Origin: an uncultured Gellertiella sp.
GTDB taxonomy: Bacteria; Pseudomonadota; Alphaproteobacteria; Rhizobiales; Rhizobiaceae
Assembly (NCBI RefSeq): GCF_963457605.1
Contig: NZ_OY735139.1
Coordinates: forward strand, 1 to 64,000
Direction: 5' to 3'
DNA: 64,000 nt
Part shown: piece by piece, positions 52,151-61,937 of the stretch
Position numbering within the stretch: the stretch's first letter is position 1
Layout of the letters: each line of letters starts with the position of its first letter
Notes under the pieces: model-generated
What the model saw: only the letters and a program-made list of their open reading frames with translations
Databases searched by the model: none
What the model was told of the DNA's origin: nothing
Made by a program: the position numbers and the translations under genes

Positions 52151-52167
52151 CGTTTGGGTAATGCCAA

Positions 52168-52198
52168 CAAAAAAGCCGGGTCCGCGAACAGGCCCGGC
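52168..52198 (-). terminator. Terminator of yceI
   Basis: On the minus strand GCCGGGCC/GACCCGGC (52197-52175, eight or more pairs with one mismatch) is followed by six T. Confidence 0.75.
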
Positions 52199-52223
52199 CT
52201 TCCTTATGTCTGCGGGAAGCGCA

Positions 52224-52802
52224 TTACTGCTTGGCGGCTTCCAGGTCGATGTCGAGATGGATGTCGGGGCCGAGACCGAAATCGTTCATCTTGGTAATGC
52301 CGAATTCCGGACCATTGATGCTGCCGGTGGCGGAAAAACCGATCTTGATGGTCTTGGTATCCCACGGAACCGGCGCTTCGGCATTGAAGATGACGTCGAG
52401 CGTCACCGGCTTGGTGGTGCCGAGCAGGGTGAGGTCGCCGGTAACCCTGGCGGTCTTGTCGCCGGTCTTTGCAATGGAAGTGCTCTTGAAGGTCATTTCC
52501 GGAAATTCTGCCGTGTTCAGAAAGTCCGGGCTGTTGAGGTCACTGTCGCGCTGCTTGTCATTGGTATCGAGGCTGGTGGTATCGACCGTGATCTCCACGC
52601 TGCTCTTCGTCACATCCGCCTTGTCGAAGGCAATGGTGCCCGAGACGGTGTGGAAGATGCCGTGGGCATGCGACCAGGTGCCGTGATTGGTCTTGAAGGT
52701 CACCCAGGTATGGGTGGGATCAATCGTGTAGGCATCGGCGGCAAGCACCGGCGAGGCGATGAGAAGAGCGGTCAATGCAGCGGGCAGAAGCTTGAATTTC
52801 AT
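52224..52802 (-). CDS. yceI: YceI-family periplasmic lipid-binding protein
   Basis: This 192-residue protein has a Sec signal peptide (cleavage near VLA-ADAYTID). The mature part is the YceI lipocalin-like barrel, starting YTIDPTHTWVTFKTNH and containing VEITVDTTSLDTNDKQRDSD and GDLTLLGTTKPVTLDV. Members bind isoprenoid quinones or similar lipids in the periplasm. The start is the ATG at 52802. It lies 41 bases after a membrane-protein gene on the same strand and may form an operon with it. Confidence 0.92.
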   Translation of the reverse strand: MKFKLLPAALTALLIASPVLAADAYTIDPTHTWVTFKTNHGTWSHAHGIFHTVSGTIAFDKADVTKSSVEITVDTTSLDTNDKQRDSDLNSPDFLNTAEFPEMTFKSTSIAKTGDKTARVTGDLTLLGTTKPVTLDVIFNAEAPVPWDTKTIKIGFSATGSINGPEFGITKMNDFGLGPDIHLDIDLEAAKQ

Positions 52803-52843
52803 TCGTGTTCTCCGGTTTTGATGAGGGGCGGGGGACTGCGGTT

Positions 52844-53707
52844 TCAGGCGATGAAGCCCAGAACCGAAACGAGGATGGCGGCGAATGCCGGAAGGCCGAG
52901 AAGGGCTCCGGCGGCAAGCGGTCTGAGGGGGCGCGGCAGGCGGTCGAGCAGGGCACCGCGCGATTGCAGGATGGGCACGAGGCCGAGGGGCAGCACCGCC
53001 AGCAGCAGTCCCGACGGGCTCGCCTTCGGCGAAAACAGCGCGGTGACATCAATTGCCAGGGCCACCAGTGCCAGCCAGGCAAAGAGCGCCGGCGGCCTGG
53101 GGAGAAGCGCCTCATCATCGCCCCTGAGAAAAGCGATATAGCGCACCAGCAGCCAGCCACCGGTCATCGCTGCGAGGGCCCCAGCACCCTGCGCCATGCC
53201 GATATAGCCGCCGGTCACCGATACGACCGCCGTTGCGATCAGGGTAAAGAGAGCGGCGATCACCGGCGAGGCCGCCTTGTGCCCGCTGCGGGCAGGGCGG
53301 CCTGCAAACAGCACCGCGTGGCCGCAGATATAGAGGACCAGCACCCCGACCATCACAGCCTTTGCCGGATTGGCACCAAGCACCCTGGAACCGAGCCAGA
53401 GGGCCGGAGCCAGGCTTGCCAGCAGCATGACGGTGAGCGCCTGCAGACGGGTCGGCTGCGGCAGGCGCGCCGCCACGACGCCGAACAGACATGTCAGGCC
53501 CAGCAGCACGAAGGGCAGTTTCTGCTTTGCCGCAACCGGCGGGAAACCCGGCCAGCCCTCGATCAGGAGAAGCAGGACCATGGCGGCCAGCGGTAGCAGA
53601 AGTGCAAGGCGGCTGCGGGTCTCGCCGAACATCCCGGTGAGAATGCCGAGCAAAATCCCGAAGGCCAGCGGAACCGCCACCGTCCAGACAATGATTTGGC
53701 TTATCAT
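52844..53707 (-). CDS. Hypothetical polytopic membrane protein
   Basis: This 287-residue protein has about nine hydrophobic helices, starting IIVWTVAVPLAFGILLGILT, and few charged loops. I cannot place it in a named family with confidence. The ATG at 53707 gives a plausible membrane start. Its only nearby same-strand partner is the downstream yceI, 41 bases away, so the two may act together in the envelope. That is inference from spacing alone. Confidence 0.7.
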   Translation of the reverse strand: MISQIIVWTVAVPLAFGILLGILTGMFGETRSRLALLLPLAAMVLLLLIEGWPGFPPVAAKQKLPFVLLGLTCLFGVVAARLPQPTRLQALTVMLLASLAPALWLGSRVLGANPAKAVMVGVLVLYICGHAVLFAGRPARSGHKAASPVIAALFTLIATAVVSVTGGYIGMAQGAGALAAMTGGWLLVRYIAFLRGDDEALLPRPPALFAWLALVALAIDVTALFSPKASPSGLLLAVLPLGLVPILQSRGALLDRLPRPLRPLAAGALLGLPAFAAILVSVLGFIA

Positions 53708-54014
53708 GGTTCAACGCTCCGCACTTGATGGTAGAGGGCGGACGATACTGAACTTATCTCGGACAACAAGCGGAACGGGCCGTCAAAATCCTCACGATCC
53801 GGTGAACCCGGCCCTGAAATCGCAGCACATACTGTTCACAAAAAATGAACGAATGTGTAAAATTAAGTTTGTTTCACTATACGAACCAAATGCGGCTGAT
53901 GAACCCCGAATGCCGGTCATCCCAACCGGAGGGCGATTCGTCGGATCGGCTATCCGGTTACGCCGACAGATCGATCATGGACGCCCCGCCTGGGCGGAGC
54001 GCCCATGTCCACAG
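53708..54014. other. Spacer upstream of the membrane-protein gene
   Basis: These 307 bases separate sthA from the membrane-protein gene. An imperfect hairpin (53976-54007, about 14 pairs with two mismatches, loop TG) lies just after the sthA stop and may end that transcript, although no T-run follows. An AT-rich part (53825-53890) contains GTTCA-N7-TGAAC (53833-53849) and GTTTCACTATACGAAC, and probably holds the promoter of the membrane-protein/yceI pair. No gene is supported. Confidence 0.45.
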
Positions 54015-55445
54015 TCACGCGCTTTTCGCCGCCGGCTGTTCATGCGGGCGTTCGAATTCGCCCATCCGGTTCCAGGCATCGAGACCGGCGATCTTGTAGG
54101 CTTCGGCAAGGGTGGGGTAGTTGAAGGTGTTTTCGACGAAATATTCGACGGTACCCTTCAGGTTCAGGACTGCCTGGCCGATATGGACCAGTTCGGTCGC
54201 CCCTTCGCCGACGATGTGGACGCCGAGCAGGCGACGGGTCTTCAGCGAGAAGATCATCTTCAGCATGCCATTGTCGAGGCCCATGATATGGCCGCGCGAG
54301 GTCTCGCGGAAACGGGCGATGCCGCATTCATAGGGAATGCCGCGCTGCTTGACCTCTTCCTCGGTCAACCCGCAGGTGGAAATTTCCGGCACCGCATAGA
54401 TGCCATAGGGGAAATATTGCGGCGGGTCCTGCGAGGGGGCACCGGCGGCGTGGCGCGAGGCGATGCGGCCCTGTTCCATCGAGGTCGAGGCAAGGCTTGG
54501 AAAGCCCACCACGTCGCCCGCCGCATAGATGGTGGGAATATCGGTCTGGAAGGTTTCCGGATTGACCTTCAGGCGGCCACGATTGTCCGCCTCAAGCCCG
54601 GCGGCGGACAGGTTGAGACTGTCGGTCGCGCCCACCCGTCCTGCGGCAAACAGCACCATGTCCGCCGAAATCACCCGGCCATTCTGCAGCGTCACATGGC
54701 ATTTGCCGGCGGCATCCTTTTCCACCTTGTCCGCCGTCTGGCCAAAGACCAGCTTCATGTTGCGGTCGCGCAGCTGATAGGAGAAATCCTCGACGATTTC
54801 GCGGTCGATGAAATCCAGCATGGTGTTGCGCGGTTCGACGACGGTGACCTGGGTATCGAGCGCACTGAAGATCGTTGCATATTCGATGCCGATGACACCG
54901 GCGCCGATCACCACCATCGAGCGCGGCAGTTCCTTGATCTCCAGCAGCTCGTCGCTGTCGAGGATGGAGGTCCCGTCAAAAGCAATATGACTGGGGCGAT
55001 AGGGCTTGGTGCCGACGGCGAGAAGAATGGCACCGCCAAACACCCGCACCACTTCGCCATCGACCTTTTCCACCTCGAGCGTGTTGCGGTCGATGAAATG
55101 CGCCTTGCCGCGCAGATGCTGCACCCGGTTTCGCGCGAACTGGTGCTCCAGCACCTCCACCTCATGGTCGAGGGTGATCAGCAGTCGGCGGCGCAGGTCT
55201 TCGGCGCTGATCTCCTGCTTGACCCGATAGGCTCGGCCATAAAAGCCGCGCTCGCGCCAGCCGGTGAGGTTTAGCGCGGTTTCGCGCAATGTCTTCGACG
55301 GGATCGTGCCGGTGTGAACGGAGACGCCGCCAACGCGGGTTCCCTTTTCGATGACGAGCACGCGCTTGCCGAGCTTTGCCGCCTGGATTGCGCCGCGACG
55401 TCCCGCCGGACCGCTCCCGACGACGATGAAATCGTAATGGATCAT
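54015..55445 (-). CDS. sthA: Soluble pyridine nucleotide transhydrogenase
   Basis: This 476-residue flavoprotein transfers hydride between NADPH and NAD+. It has the disulfide-oxidoreductase fold with FAD motif GSGPAG (10-15), NAD(P) motif VIGAGVIGIEYA and the C-terminal dimerisation domain. The redox-active disulfide CxxxxC of the lipoamide dehydrogenase relatives is missing: the region reads VSVHTGTIPSK (41-51), which is diagnostic for SthA. The start is the ATG at 55445. The upstream region carries two adjoining palindromes (55482-55513). Confidence 0.94.
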   Translation of the reverse strand: MIHYDFIVVGSGPAGRRGAIQAAKLGKRVLVIEKGTRVGGVSVHTGTIPSKTLRETALNLTGWRERGFYGRAYRVKQEISAEDLRRRLLITLDHEVEVLEHQFARNRVQHLRGKAHFIDRNTLEVEKVDGEVVRVFGGAILLAVGTKPYRPSHIAFDGTSILDSDELLEIKELPRSMVVIGAGVIGIEYATIFSALDTQVTVVEPRNTMLDFIDREIVEDFSYQLRDRNMKLVFGQTADKVEKDAAGKCHVTLQNGRVISADMVLFAAGRVGATDSLNLSAAGLEADNRGRLKVNPETFQTDIPTIYAAGDVVGFPSLASTSMEQGRIASRHAAGAPSQDPPQYFPYGIYAVPEISTCGLTEEEVKQRGIPYECGIARFRETSRGHIMGLDNGMLKMIFSLKTRRLLGVHIVGEGATELVHIGQAVLNLKGTVEYFVENTFNYPTLAEAYKIAGLDAWNRMGEFERPHEQPAAKSA

Positions 55446-55481
55446 GAAACACCCGAACCTTGATTTCGACAGATGACAGGG

Positions 55482-55513
55482 GGGTCAATGACCCGTTAAG
55501 TACCAAACTTAAC
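55482..55513. promoter_or_regulatory. Two abutting palindromes upstream of sthA
   Basis: GGGTCA-A-TGACCC (55482-55494) is directly followed by GTTAAGT-N5-ACTTAAC (55495-55513). Both are perfect. They lie 37-68 bases before the sthA start codon, in the position of a promoter, and are candidate operators for a dimeric regulator. Confidence 0.5.
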
Positions 55514-55556
55514 AGATCAATATAACTGTTTCGTTAGCGACTTGTTGCACGCCCCA

Positions 55557-56387
55557 TCAAATCAGCTTGAGGCCCTTGAGGCTGGCATGGCCATCCTTGC
55601 CGATGATGATGTGATCATGCACGGTAATGCCCAGCGAACGGGCGGTCTGGATGATCATGTGGGTCATGTCGATATCCGCCCGGGAAGGGGTCGGATCGCC
55701 TGAGGGGTGGTTGTGGACCAGGATGATGGCGGTGGCGGAGAGTTCCAGCGCCCGCTTCACCACCTCGCGCGGATAGACCGGCGTGTGATCCACCGTGCCG
55801 CGCCCCTGTATCTCGTCGGCGATCAGGGCATTGCGCTTGTCGAGAAACAGGATGCGGAACTGCTCCGTCGTCTCATAGGCCATGGCTGCGTGGCAATAAT
55901 CGATGACCGAGGACCAGGAGGCCAGCACCTCCTTGCCCTTCAATTCCCGCTTCAGCATGCGATGGGCGATGGTGGATACCAGCTTCAGTTCCAGCGACAC
56001 GGATTCGCCAATGCCCTTGACCTCCTGCAACAGGGCGGGAGAGGCGCCGAAGACACCGGCCAGCGTGCCGAATCGTTCGATCAGCGCCTTGGCAATCGGC
56101 TTGGTGTCGCGGCGCGGGATCAGCCGGAACAGCAGCAACTCGAGGATTTCGTAATCTGCAAGCGCTGCCTCGCCATGTTCGCGAAACCGCTCCCGCAGCC
56201 GCTCGCGATGGCCGTGATAGTGGGCTTGCGCAGCATCAGGCTGCAATTCCGGCTTGGCGGTTCGCATCGAATGTCCGGATTTCGGCACGGTTTCGGCGAA
56301 ATGACCCCGCTCGTCGTCCTCCTCGGCAGCGCTGACATCGCTGTCCGGCGGCAGGTCGTCCGAAAGCTCGGTCGGTTGTTTCGCCAT
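55557..56387 (-). CDS. radC: RadC/JAB-domain protein
   Basis: This 276-residue RadC-family protein has a C-terminal JAMM metal site [19 protein letters not shown] and a helix-hairpin-helix part ([16 protein letters not shown]). The first about 45 residues are acidic and variable. The family name comes from an old misassignment to DNA repair, and the actual biochemical role is uncertain. It lies 45 bases after map on the same strand. Confidence 0.92.
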   Translation of the reverse strand: MAKQPTELSDDLPPDSDVSAAEEDDERGHFAETVPKSGHSMRTAKPELQPDAAQAHYHGHRERLRERFREHGEAALADYEILELLLFRLIPRRDTKPIAKALIERFGTLAGVFGASPALLQEVKGIGESVSLELKLVSTIAHRMLKRELKGKEVLASWSSVIDYCHAAMAYETTEQFRILFLDKRNALIADEIQGRGTVDHTPVYPREVVKRALELSATAIILVHNHPSGDPTPSRADIDMTHMIIQTARSLGITVHDHIIIGKDGHASLKGLKLI

Positions 56388-56431
56388 CTCAGATCATCCA
56401 AGCAGTGCCGTGGACGGGGGCCATCGATCTC

Positions 56432-57268
56432 TCACGCGTTCAATGCGGGCAGGCCGGGGCGGTCGAGCCCGGCGGGCGACAGGGTGAAGATCTCGCAGCC
56501 CGTCGCCGTCACCCCGACCGCATGTTCGTATTGCGCCGACAGCGACCGGTCGCGCGACACCGCCGTCCAGCCATCCGACAGCACCTTCACATGCGGACGA
56601 CCGAGATTGATCATCGGTTCGATCGTAAAGATCATGCCTTCGCGCATTTCGGGGCCTTCGTCGGCGCGACCGTAATGCAGGATGTTGGGCGCATCGTGGA
56701 ACAGCTTACCGAGACCGTGGCCGCAGAAATCGCGCACCACCGAACAGCGCTCGGCTTCCGCATAGGTCTGGATCGCCTCGCCAATCGCCCCGGTGCGGGC
56801 ACCCGGGCGGATTGCCGCGATGCCGCGCATCAGGCATTCGTGGGTGACTTCCAGCAGCCGCTCGGCGGCCCTCTTGATTTCACCCACCGGATACATCCGG
56901 CTGGAATCACCATGCCAGCCATCGAGTACGAAGGTGACGTCGATATTGACGATATCGCCCTCGCGCAGCGGCTTGTCGTCGGGAATGCCGTGGCAGATGA
57001 CATGGTTGATCGAGGTGCAGCTCGACTTGGTATAGCCGCGATAATTCAGCGTGGCGGGCAGTGCGCCGTTGTCCATGCCGAATTCGAACACAAAACGGTC
57101 GATGGCATTGGTGGTGACCCCGGGCTTCACCATCGGCACCAGGGCATCAAGGCAACGGGCCGTCAGCTGGCAGGCCCTGCGCATGCCCTCGAAGTCATCC
57201 CGTCCGTAGAGGCGGATTGCGCCCGTGTTGCGCATCGGCGCGGAATAGGCCTCGATATAGTTCACCAT
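56432..57268 (-). CDS. map: Type I methionine aminopeptidase
   Basis: This enzyme (278 residues) removes the N-terminal Met from new proteins. The metal and catalytic residues are in NHVICHGIPDD, VNIDVTF, WHGDSSRMY, CGHGLGKLFHD, IFTIEPM and YEHAVGVT. I choose the ATG at 57268, preceded by GAGAG, which gives MVNYIEAYSAPM. An ATG 12 codons earlier touches the sfsA stop and cannot be excluded. It is part of a compact sfsA-map-radC run on the minus strand. Confidence 0.95.
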   Translation of the reverse strand: MVNYIEAYSAPMRNTGAIRLYGRDDFEGMRRACQLTARCLDALVPMVKPGVTTNAIDRFVFEFGMDNGALPATLNYRGYTKSSCTSINHVICHGIPDDKPLREGDIVNIDVTFVLDGWHGDSSRMYPVGEIKRAAERLLEVTHECLMRGIAAIRPGARTGAIGEAIQTYAEAERCSVVRDFCGHGLGKLFHDAPNILHYGRADEGPEMREGMIFTIEPMINLGRPHVKVLSDGWTAVSRDRSLSAQYEHAVGVTATGCEIFTLSPAGLDRPGLPALNA

Positions 57269-57304
57269 GTCACTCTCAACCCGGTCAAATCGCTTCGACC
57301 CCAT

Positions 57305-58024
57305 TCATAAAGCAGGCGGATGGTGCTCGTCCATCGGGATCAGCCCGAGAGGCCGAATTTCCGTGGGCCTGACCTCGCATTTCACCGCAAAGGCCTCGAC
57401 GCCGCGCCCCCGTGCCCGGCGATAGGCGCTGGCATAGGCGGAATCGAGATCGCCGGAAAGCCGGAAGCGGCTGCAATCGGCGCGCTGGACAAGATAGAGC
57501 ATCACCGCGCGGTGACCTCTCTCGACCATGTCGCCGAGCTCTTCCAGATGTTTTGCCCCGCGCGCTGTCACCGTATCGGGAAATTCCGCCAGGTCGGGCT
57601 CGCGGATGAAATGCACGTTCTTGACCTCCACATAGGCGTCAGGGCGCAGCCCGCCGCGCAGCAGGATGTCGATCCGGCTATTGCGGCCATAGGCGCGCTC
57701 CCGCTCCAGCACCGCGTAACCGGCAAGCGAAGGGACCAGCCCGGCGCGAATTGCCTCCTCGGCGAGGCGGTTCGGCAGGCCGGTATTGATGCCGACCAGC
57801 GTGCCATCCACGTCGACCATTTCGAACATGTGCCGGTATTTGCGGGTCTTGCTGTCGTGTTCGGAGATCCATATCTTCGCGCCCGGCGCGGTCAGGCCGC
57901 GCATCGAGCCGGTATTCGGGCACGAGCCGGTGATCACTGTGCCATCGTCAAGCTCGGCATCGAACAGGAATCGCTTGTAGCGGCTGATCAGCCGCGCCGG
58001 GATCAGCGGCCTTTCAAATTTCAC
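57305..58024 (-). CDS. sfsA: Sugar fermentation stimulation protein SfsA
   Basis: This 239-residue SfsA-family protein has [20 protein letters not shown] and [16 protein letters not shown]. The PD-(D/E)XK-like core (Asp of RIDILL, E-V-K) suggests a nuclease fold. The family was first noted as a regulator of maltose genes in E. coli. The true role here is not known. The start ATG is at 58024, 12 bases after the phaC stop. Confidence 0.94.
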   Translation of the reverse strand: MKFERPLIPARLISRYKRFLFDAELDDGTVITGSCPNTGSMRGLTAPGAKIWISEHDSKTRKYRHMFEMVDVDGTLVGINTGLPNRLAEEAIRAGLVPSLAGYAVLERERAYGRNSRIDILLRGGLRPDAYVEVKNVHFIREPDLAEFPDTVTARGAKHLEELGDMVERGHRAVMLYLVQRADCSRFRLSGDLDSAYASAYRRARGRGVEAFAVKCEVRPTEIRPLGLIPMDEHHPPAL

Positions 58025-58036
58025 CGCAAAAACCGA

Positions 58037-59881
58037 TCACACCCGCACCATCACATAGGAACCCGGCGCTTCCTCGATTGCATTCATCTGGTCGCCGCCG
58101 GGCCTGCGGGCAGGCACCCGCCGATCGTCCTGCCTTTCGATCCATTTCTGCCAGTGCGGCCACCAGGATCCCGGCGTTTCCACCGCCCGGTCCATCCAGT
58201 CCTCATAGTCGCCCTCGACCTTGCCGCCGGACCAGTACTGGTATTTGCCCCTGTCGGGCGGATTGACGACGCCTGCAATATGTCCCGAGCCGGTGACAAC
58301 GAAATCCACCGGCCCGCCAAACAGGCCGGAGCCAAGAAATACCGATTTTGCCGGCGCGATATGATCCTCGCGGGTGGCGAGATTGTAGATCGGGATCTTG
58401 ATGTCCTTCAGCGCCAGCGTCTTGCCGGCAAGCTGCATCTCGCCCTTGCTCAGCGTGTTGTTGAGATAGCAGTTGCGCAGGTAATAGGAGTGGTTTGCCG
58501 CAGGCATGCGGGTGGAATCGGAATTCCAGTAGAGAAGGTCGAAGGGCAGCGGATCCTGTCCCTTCAGGTAATTGTTGACGAAATACGGCCAGATCAGCTC
58601 CGATGAGCGCAGCATGTTGAAAGCCGTCGCCATTTTCGAGCCGTCGAGATAGCCCTGACCGGCCATCCGCTCTTCAAGTGCGGTCAATTGCGCGTCGTCG
58701 ACAAACACTTTCAGATCGCCCGCATGGGTAAAGTCCACCTGGGTGGTGAACAAGGTCGCGCTCTTGATCCGCTTGTCCTTCTCTTTGGCATGCAGCGCCA
58801 GTGCTGCCGCGAGCAGGGTGCCGCCGACGCAATAGCCGATGGCATTCACTTCCTTCTCGCCGGTTGCCTTTTCAACCGTGTCGAGGGCGAAATCGATGCC
58901 TTCGCGAATATAGGATTCCCAGTCCTTGTCGGCGTGGCGCTCGTCCGGATTCACCCAGGAAATCACAAAGACCGTCTGGCCCTGGTCCACGCACCACTTG
59001 ATGAAGGATTTCTGCGGGTTGAGATCGAGGATATAGAACTTGTTGATCCAGGGCGGGCAGATCAGCAGCGGGCGCTTCAGCACCGTCGGCGTCGTCGGCT
59101 CATACTGGATGACCTGGCAGACATCGCTTTGCGCCACCACCTTGCCCGGCGTCATCGCCAGGTTCTTGCCGACGGCGAATTTGCTGATGTCGGTCTGGCG
59201 GATCTTCAGGTCGCCGCCGCCCGCCTTGATATCCTCGGCGAGCATCTTCATGCCCTTGACCAGATTGGCCCCGTTCGAGGCCACGGTCTCGCGGTAAAGC
59301 TCCGGATTGGTGGCGACGAAATTGGCCGGTGACAGCGCCGCCGTGATCTGGCGCATATAGAACTGTGCCTTGTGGCGGGTGTGTTCGTCGAGACCGGCGG
59401 TATCGGCGACCAGCTTTTCCGCCCAGTCGGCGGTGACGATATAGACCTGGCGGAGCACGTCGAAGAACGGGTTCTTCACCCAGTCCGCATCGCTGAAGCG
59501 CTTTTCCTTGCGCAACGGATCAGGCACCGCGTCGGGCGCCTCCTGCAACCTCTGCACGGCGCGCGACCAGATCTGGAAATAGCCGCCCAGCAGGTGGGTC
59601 TGCGCCTCCAGCGCCCGGCGCGGATCAGCCATCCAGTATTCGCTGACCTTCGACATCGTCTTGACCATGTCGACCATGGGTTCGGACACCGTGTCGGAAA
59701 CCTCGCCCTTTTCGCGGGGTTCAATCCAGGCCGAGGCCGCCTGACCCATGTTCTCGATCATCCGGGCGACATTCATCACCATGGCTTCGGGGTCCCTGAC
59801 GATATAGGGCTCGATGGAATTCGGGTCGATGCTGCCGAAAACGGTGCCTGATTTTGCGGCATCCTCGGTTTTGTCGGTCAC
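58037..59881 (-). CDS. phaC: Class I poly(3-hydroxyalkanoate) polymerase
   Basis: This granule-associated polymerase makes PHA/PHB from hydroxyacyl-CoA (614 residues, the usual class I length). The lipase-like box GYCVGGTLL holds the catalytic Cys, with the Asp in TREDHIAPAKS and the His in GSGHIAGVVNPP. The typical WMADPRRALEAQ and PPWINKFYILDL segments are present. The start is a GTG at 59881 with GGGGAGG about eight bases upstream. The frame is open to 60052 but lacks family features there. No phaA, phaB or phasin gene is adjacent. Confidence 0.95.
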   Translation of the reverse strand: MTDKTEDAAKSGTVFGSIDPNSIEPYIVRDPEAMVMNVARMIENMGQAASAWIEPREKGEVSDTVSEPMVDMVKTMSKVSEYWMADPRRALEAQTHLLGGYFQIWSRAVQRLQEAPDAVPDPLRKEKRFSDADWVKNPFFDVLRQVYIVTADWAEKLVADTAGLDEHTRHKAQFYMRQITAALSPANFVATNPELYRETVASNGANLVKGMKMLAEDIKAGGGDLKIRQTDISKFAVGKNLAMTPGKVVAQSDVCQVIQYEPTTPTVLKRPLLICPPWINKFYILDLNPQKSFIKWCVDQGQTVFVISWVNPDERHADKDWESYIREGIDFALDTVEKATGEKEVNAIGYCVGGTLLAAALALHAKEKDKRIKSATLFTTQVDFTHAGDLKVFVDDAQLTALEERMAGQGYLDGSKMATAFNMLRSSELIWPYFVNNYLKGQDPLPFDLLYWNSDSTRMPAANHSYYLRNCYLNNTLSKGEMQLAGKTLALKDIKIPIYNLATREDHIAPAKSVFLGSGLFGGPVDFVVTGSGHIAGVVNPPDRGKYQYWSGGKVEGDYEDWMDRAVETPGSWWPHWQKWIERQDDRRVPARRPGGDQMNAIEEAPGSYVMVRV

Positions 59882-60072
59882 GCATTGTCCTCCCCGGGCA
59901 TGAGTGGCGAAATCTGTTTGTACATTCTGACTGAATTTGACTAGAAGTACCAGTGAAACAGCGTTCAACTCTCGTCTATGGTTGTGGCCGGAATCTATAC
60001 CGATACCGATGTCACCGGGAAGACAGGGTTGCAGATTTATTTGCTGCGGCAAGAACTTACGGGCGTTTTTCG

Positions 60073-60447
60073 ATGTATATCAAAACTATCTACACCCTGC
60101 TTTCCGCAACGCTGGCCCTGCCTCTGGTCGCCTGCAGCACGGCAACGCCGCAAACGGCTTCCCTCTACGCGCCGAAAGTCGTGGTGACCGGGCCACTGCC
60201 TGCGACCACGGTAAAGCCGGTGATCGCCAGCACCGGGACCTACCCGACATTCGGGCCGCCGCTGACCGCGGCAAACCAGCAACTGGACGATACGGAAGCC
60301 GTCCGCATCCAGACGCAGATTGCCGGTCTTGCCGCTTCGCACAGGGCAGGACAGGTGAGCGATGCGGCGTATCAGAAACAGATGACGGACCTGCGCCTGC
60401 TGGCAGCCACCCACGCCGCCGCCATGCAGTCGAAAATCGCCAATTAA
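60073..60447 (+). CDS. Small predicted lipoprotein
   Basis: This 124-residue protein has a lipoprotein signal (LLSATLALPLVACST, Cys about 21). The C-terminal segment from about 75 to 115 is helical and resembles a SHOCT-like tail (GQVSDAAYQKQMTDLRLLA). The function is unknown. The ATG at 60073 is chosen because it begins the signal peptide; the frame is open upstream without meaning. It is divergent from phaC across a 191-base promoter region. Confidence 0.75.
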   Translation: MYIKTIYTLLSATLALPLVACSTATPQTASLYAPKVVVTGPLPATTVKPVIASTGTYPTFGPPLTAANQQLDDTEAVRIQTQIAGLAASHRAGQVSDAAYQKQMTDLRLLAATHAAAMQSKIAN

Positions 60448-60654
60448 CGCTTGCCTTTCTGCGCCATTCACCGCAAACGTGCGGCATCGGTCTGATGCCG
60501 GCAACGGCTGTGCCTTGGCTCTGGAAAACAGGGACCTTCGGGTCTCTCGCCCCCGTTCCGGCTCACCTGTGCCAGCCTGTCCGCCGATGTCGTCTTTGGA
60601 GCGGTTTTTGAAGGTGCCGGTGAGCCCGGCCATTTGAATGAGGGGTCATTTCAC

Positions 60655-61875
60655 ATGGAAGAGTTTCACAAGGTCAAGCGCCTGCCGCCTTACGTCTTCG
60701 AGCAGGTCAACCGGCTGAAGGCCAGTGCCCGGGCGAATGGCGCCGACATCATCGATCTCGGCATGGGCAATCCCGATCTGCCTACCCCGCAAAACATCGT
60801 CGACAAGCTGTGCGAGGCGGTGCAGGACCCCCGGACCCATCGCTATTCCTCTTCAAAGGGCATTCCGGGCCTGCGCCGGGCGCAGGCGGCCTATTATGGC
60901 CGCCGCTTTGGCGTTAAGCTCAACCCCGATACCCAGGTAATCGCGACGCTTGGCTCGAAGGAAGGCTTTGCCAACATGGCCCAGGCGATCACCGCGCCCG
61001 GCGATGTGATTCTCTGCCCGAACCCGACCTATCCGATCCATGCCTTCGGCTTCCTGATGGCGGGCGGCGTCATCCGCTCGCTGCCGGTCGAACCGGACGA
61101 AAGCTTTTTCGGGCCGCTGGAGCGCGCGGTGCGCCATTCGATCCCCAAGCCACTGGCGCTGATCATCAACTATCCCTCGAACCCGACGGCCCATGTCGCC
61201 TCGCTGGATTTCTACAAGGATGTGGTGGCTTTCGCCAGGAAGCACGGTCTGATCGTGCTCTCCGACCTTGCCTATTCGGAAATATATTTCGACGAGGCCA
61301 ACCCGCCGCCCTCCGTTCTCGAAGTGCCGGGGGCCATCGACATCACGGTGGAATTCACCTCGATGTCGAAGACCTATTCGATGCCCGGCTGGCGCATGGG
61401 CTTTGCCGTCGGCAACGAGCGCCTGATCGCCGCCCTTGCCCGGGTGAAGTCCTATCTCGATTACGGGGCCTTCACGCCGATCCAGGTCGCCGCCACCCAT
61501 GCGCTGAATGGCGATGGTTCCGATATTGCCGACGTGCGCGCCGTCTACCGCCGCCGCCGCGACACGCTGGTCGACTCCTTCGGCAAGGCAGGCTTTGAAA
61601 TTCCCCCGCCGGCGGCCACGATGTTTGCCTGGGCGAAGATCCCGGAAAAATTTCGTCACCTCGGCTCTCTGGACTTTTCCAAGCTGCTCGTGGAAAAAGC
61701 GGATATCGCCGTGGCACCCGGTATCGGGTTCGGCGAGCAGGGGGATGACTATGTCCGTATCGCGCTCGTGGAAAACGAGCACCGGATCCGTCAGGCAGCC
61801 CGGAACCTCAAGAAGTTCCTGTCTGCCGCCGACGAGAACATGGACAATGTCATCTCGCTGAACCTGCATCGCTGA
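60655..61875 (+). CDS. alaC: AlaC-like class I aminotransferase
   Basis: This PLP-dependent fold-type I enzyme has 406 residues. The N-terminus RLPPYVFEQVNRL, then IDLGMGNPDLPTP and THRYSSSKGIPGLRRAQAAY, closely follow E. coli AlaC (glutamate-pyruvate aminotransferase). The PLP lysine lies in SMSKTYSMPGWRMGF. Such genes are also annotated as LL-diaminopimelate aminotransferase, which I think is less likely. The ATG at 60655 has AGGGG upstream; a TTG seven codons earlier is an unlikely start. It precedes hom, suggesting an amino-acid-synthesis unit. Confidence 0.87.
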   Translation: MEEFHKVKRLPPYVFEQVNRLKASARANGADIIDLGMGNPDLPTPQNIVDKLCEAVQDPRTHRYSSSKGIPGLRRAQAAYYGRRFGVKLNPDTQVIATLGSKEGFANMAQAITAPGDVILCPNPTYPIHAFGFLMAGGVIRSLPVEPDESFFGPLERAVRHSIPKPLALIINYPSNPTAHVASLDFYKDVVAFARKHGLIVLSDLAYSEIYFDEANPPPSVLEVPGAIDITVEFTSMSKTYSMPGWRMGFAVGNERLIAALARVKSYLDYGAFTPIQVAATHALNGDGSDIADVRAVYRRRRDTLVDSFGKAGFEIPPPAATMFAWAKIPEKFRHLGSLDFSKLLVEKADIAVAPGIGFGEQGDDYVRIALVENEHRIRQAARNLKKFLSAADENMDNVISLNLHR

Positions 61876-61937
61876 TTTCGGTCAGCCGGCATGAATCATC
61901 CCGCTTTCGCGGCGGGATCACAGATCGGGAAGTATAC

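Noticed and set aside
53868-53890. GTTTCACTATACGAAC resembling an IclR-type operator
   Set aside because: The arms are imperfectly complementary and no IclR-type regulator is nearby. It is too weak to list as a site.
53845-54099. A plus-strand frame of 84 codons downstream of sthA
   Set aside because: It runs into the sthA 3' end in antisense, has no recognisable domain and no good ribosome site.
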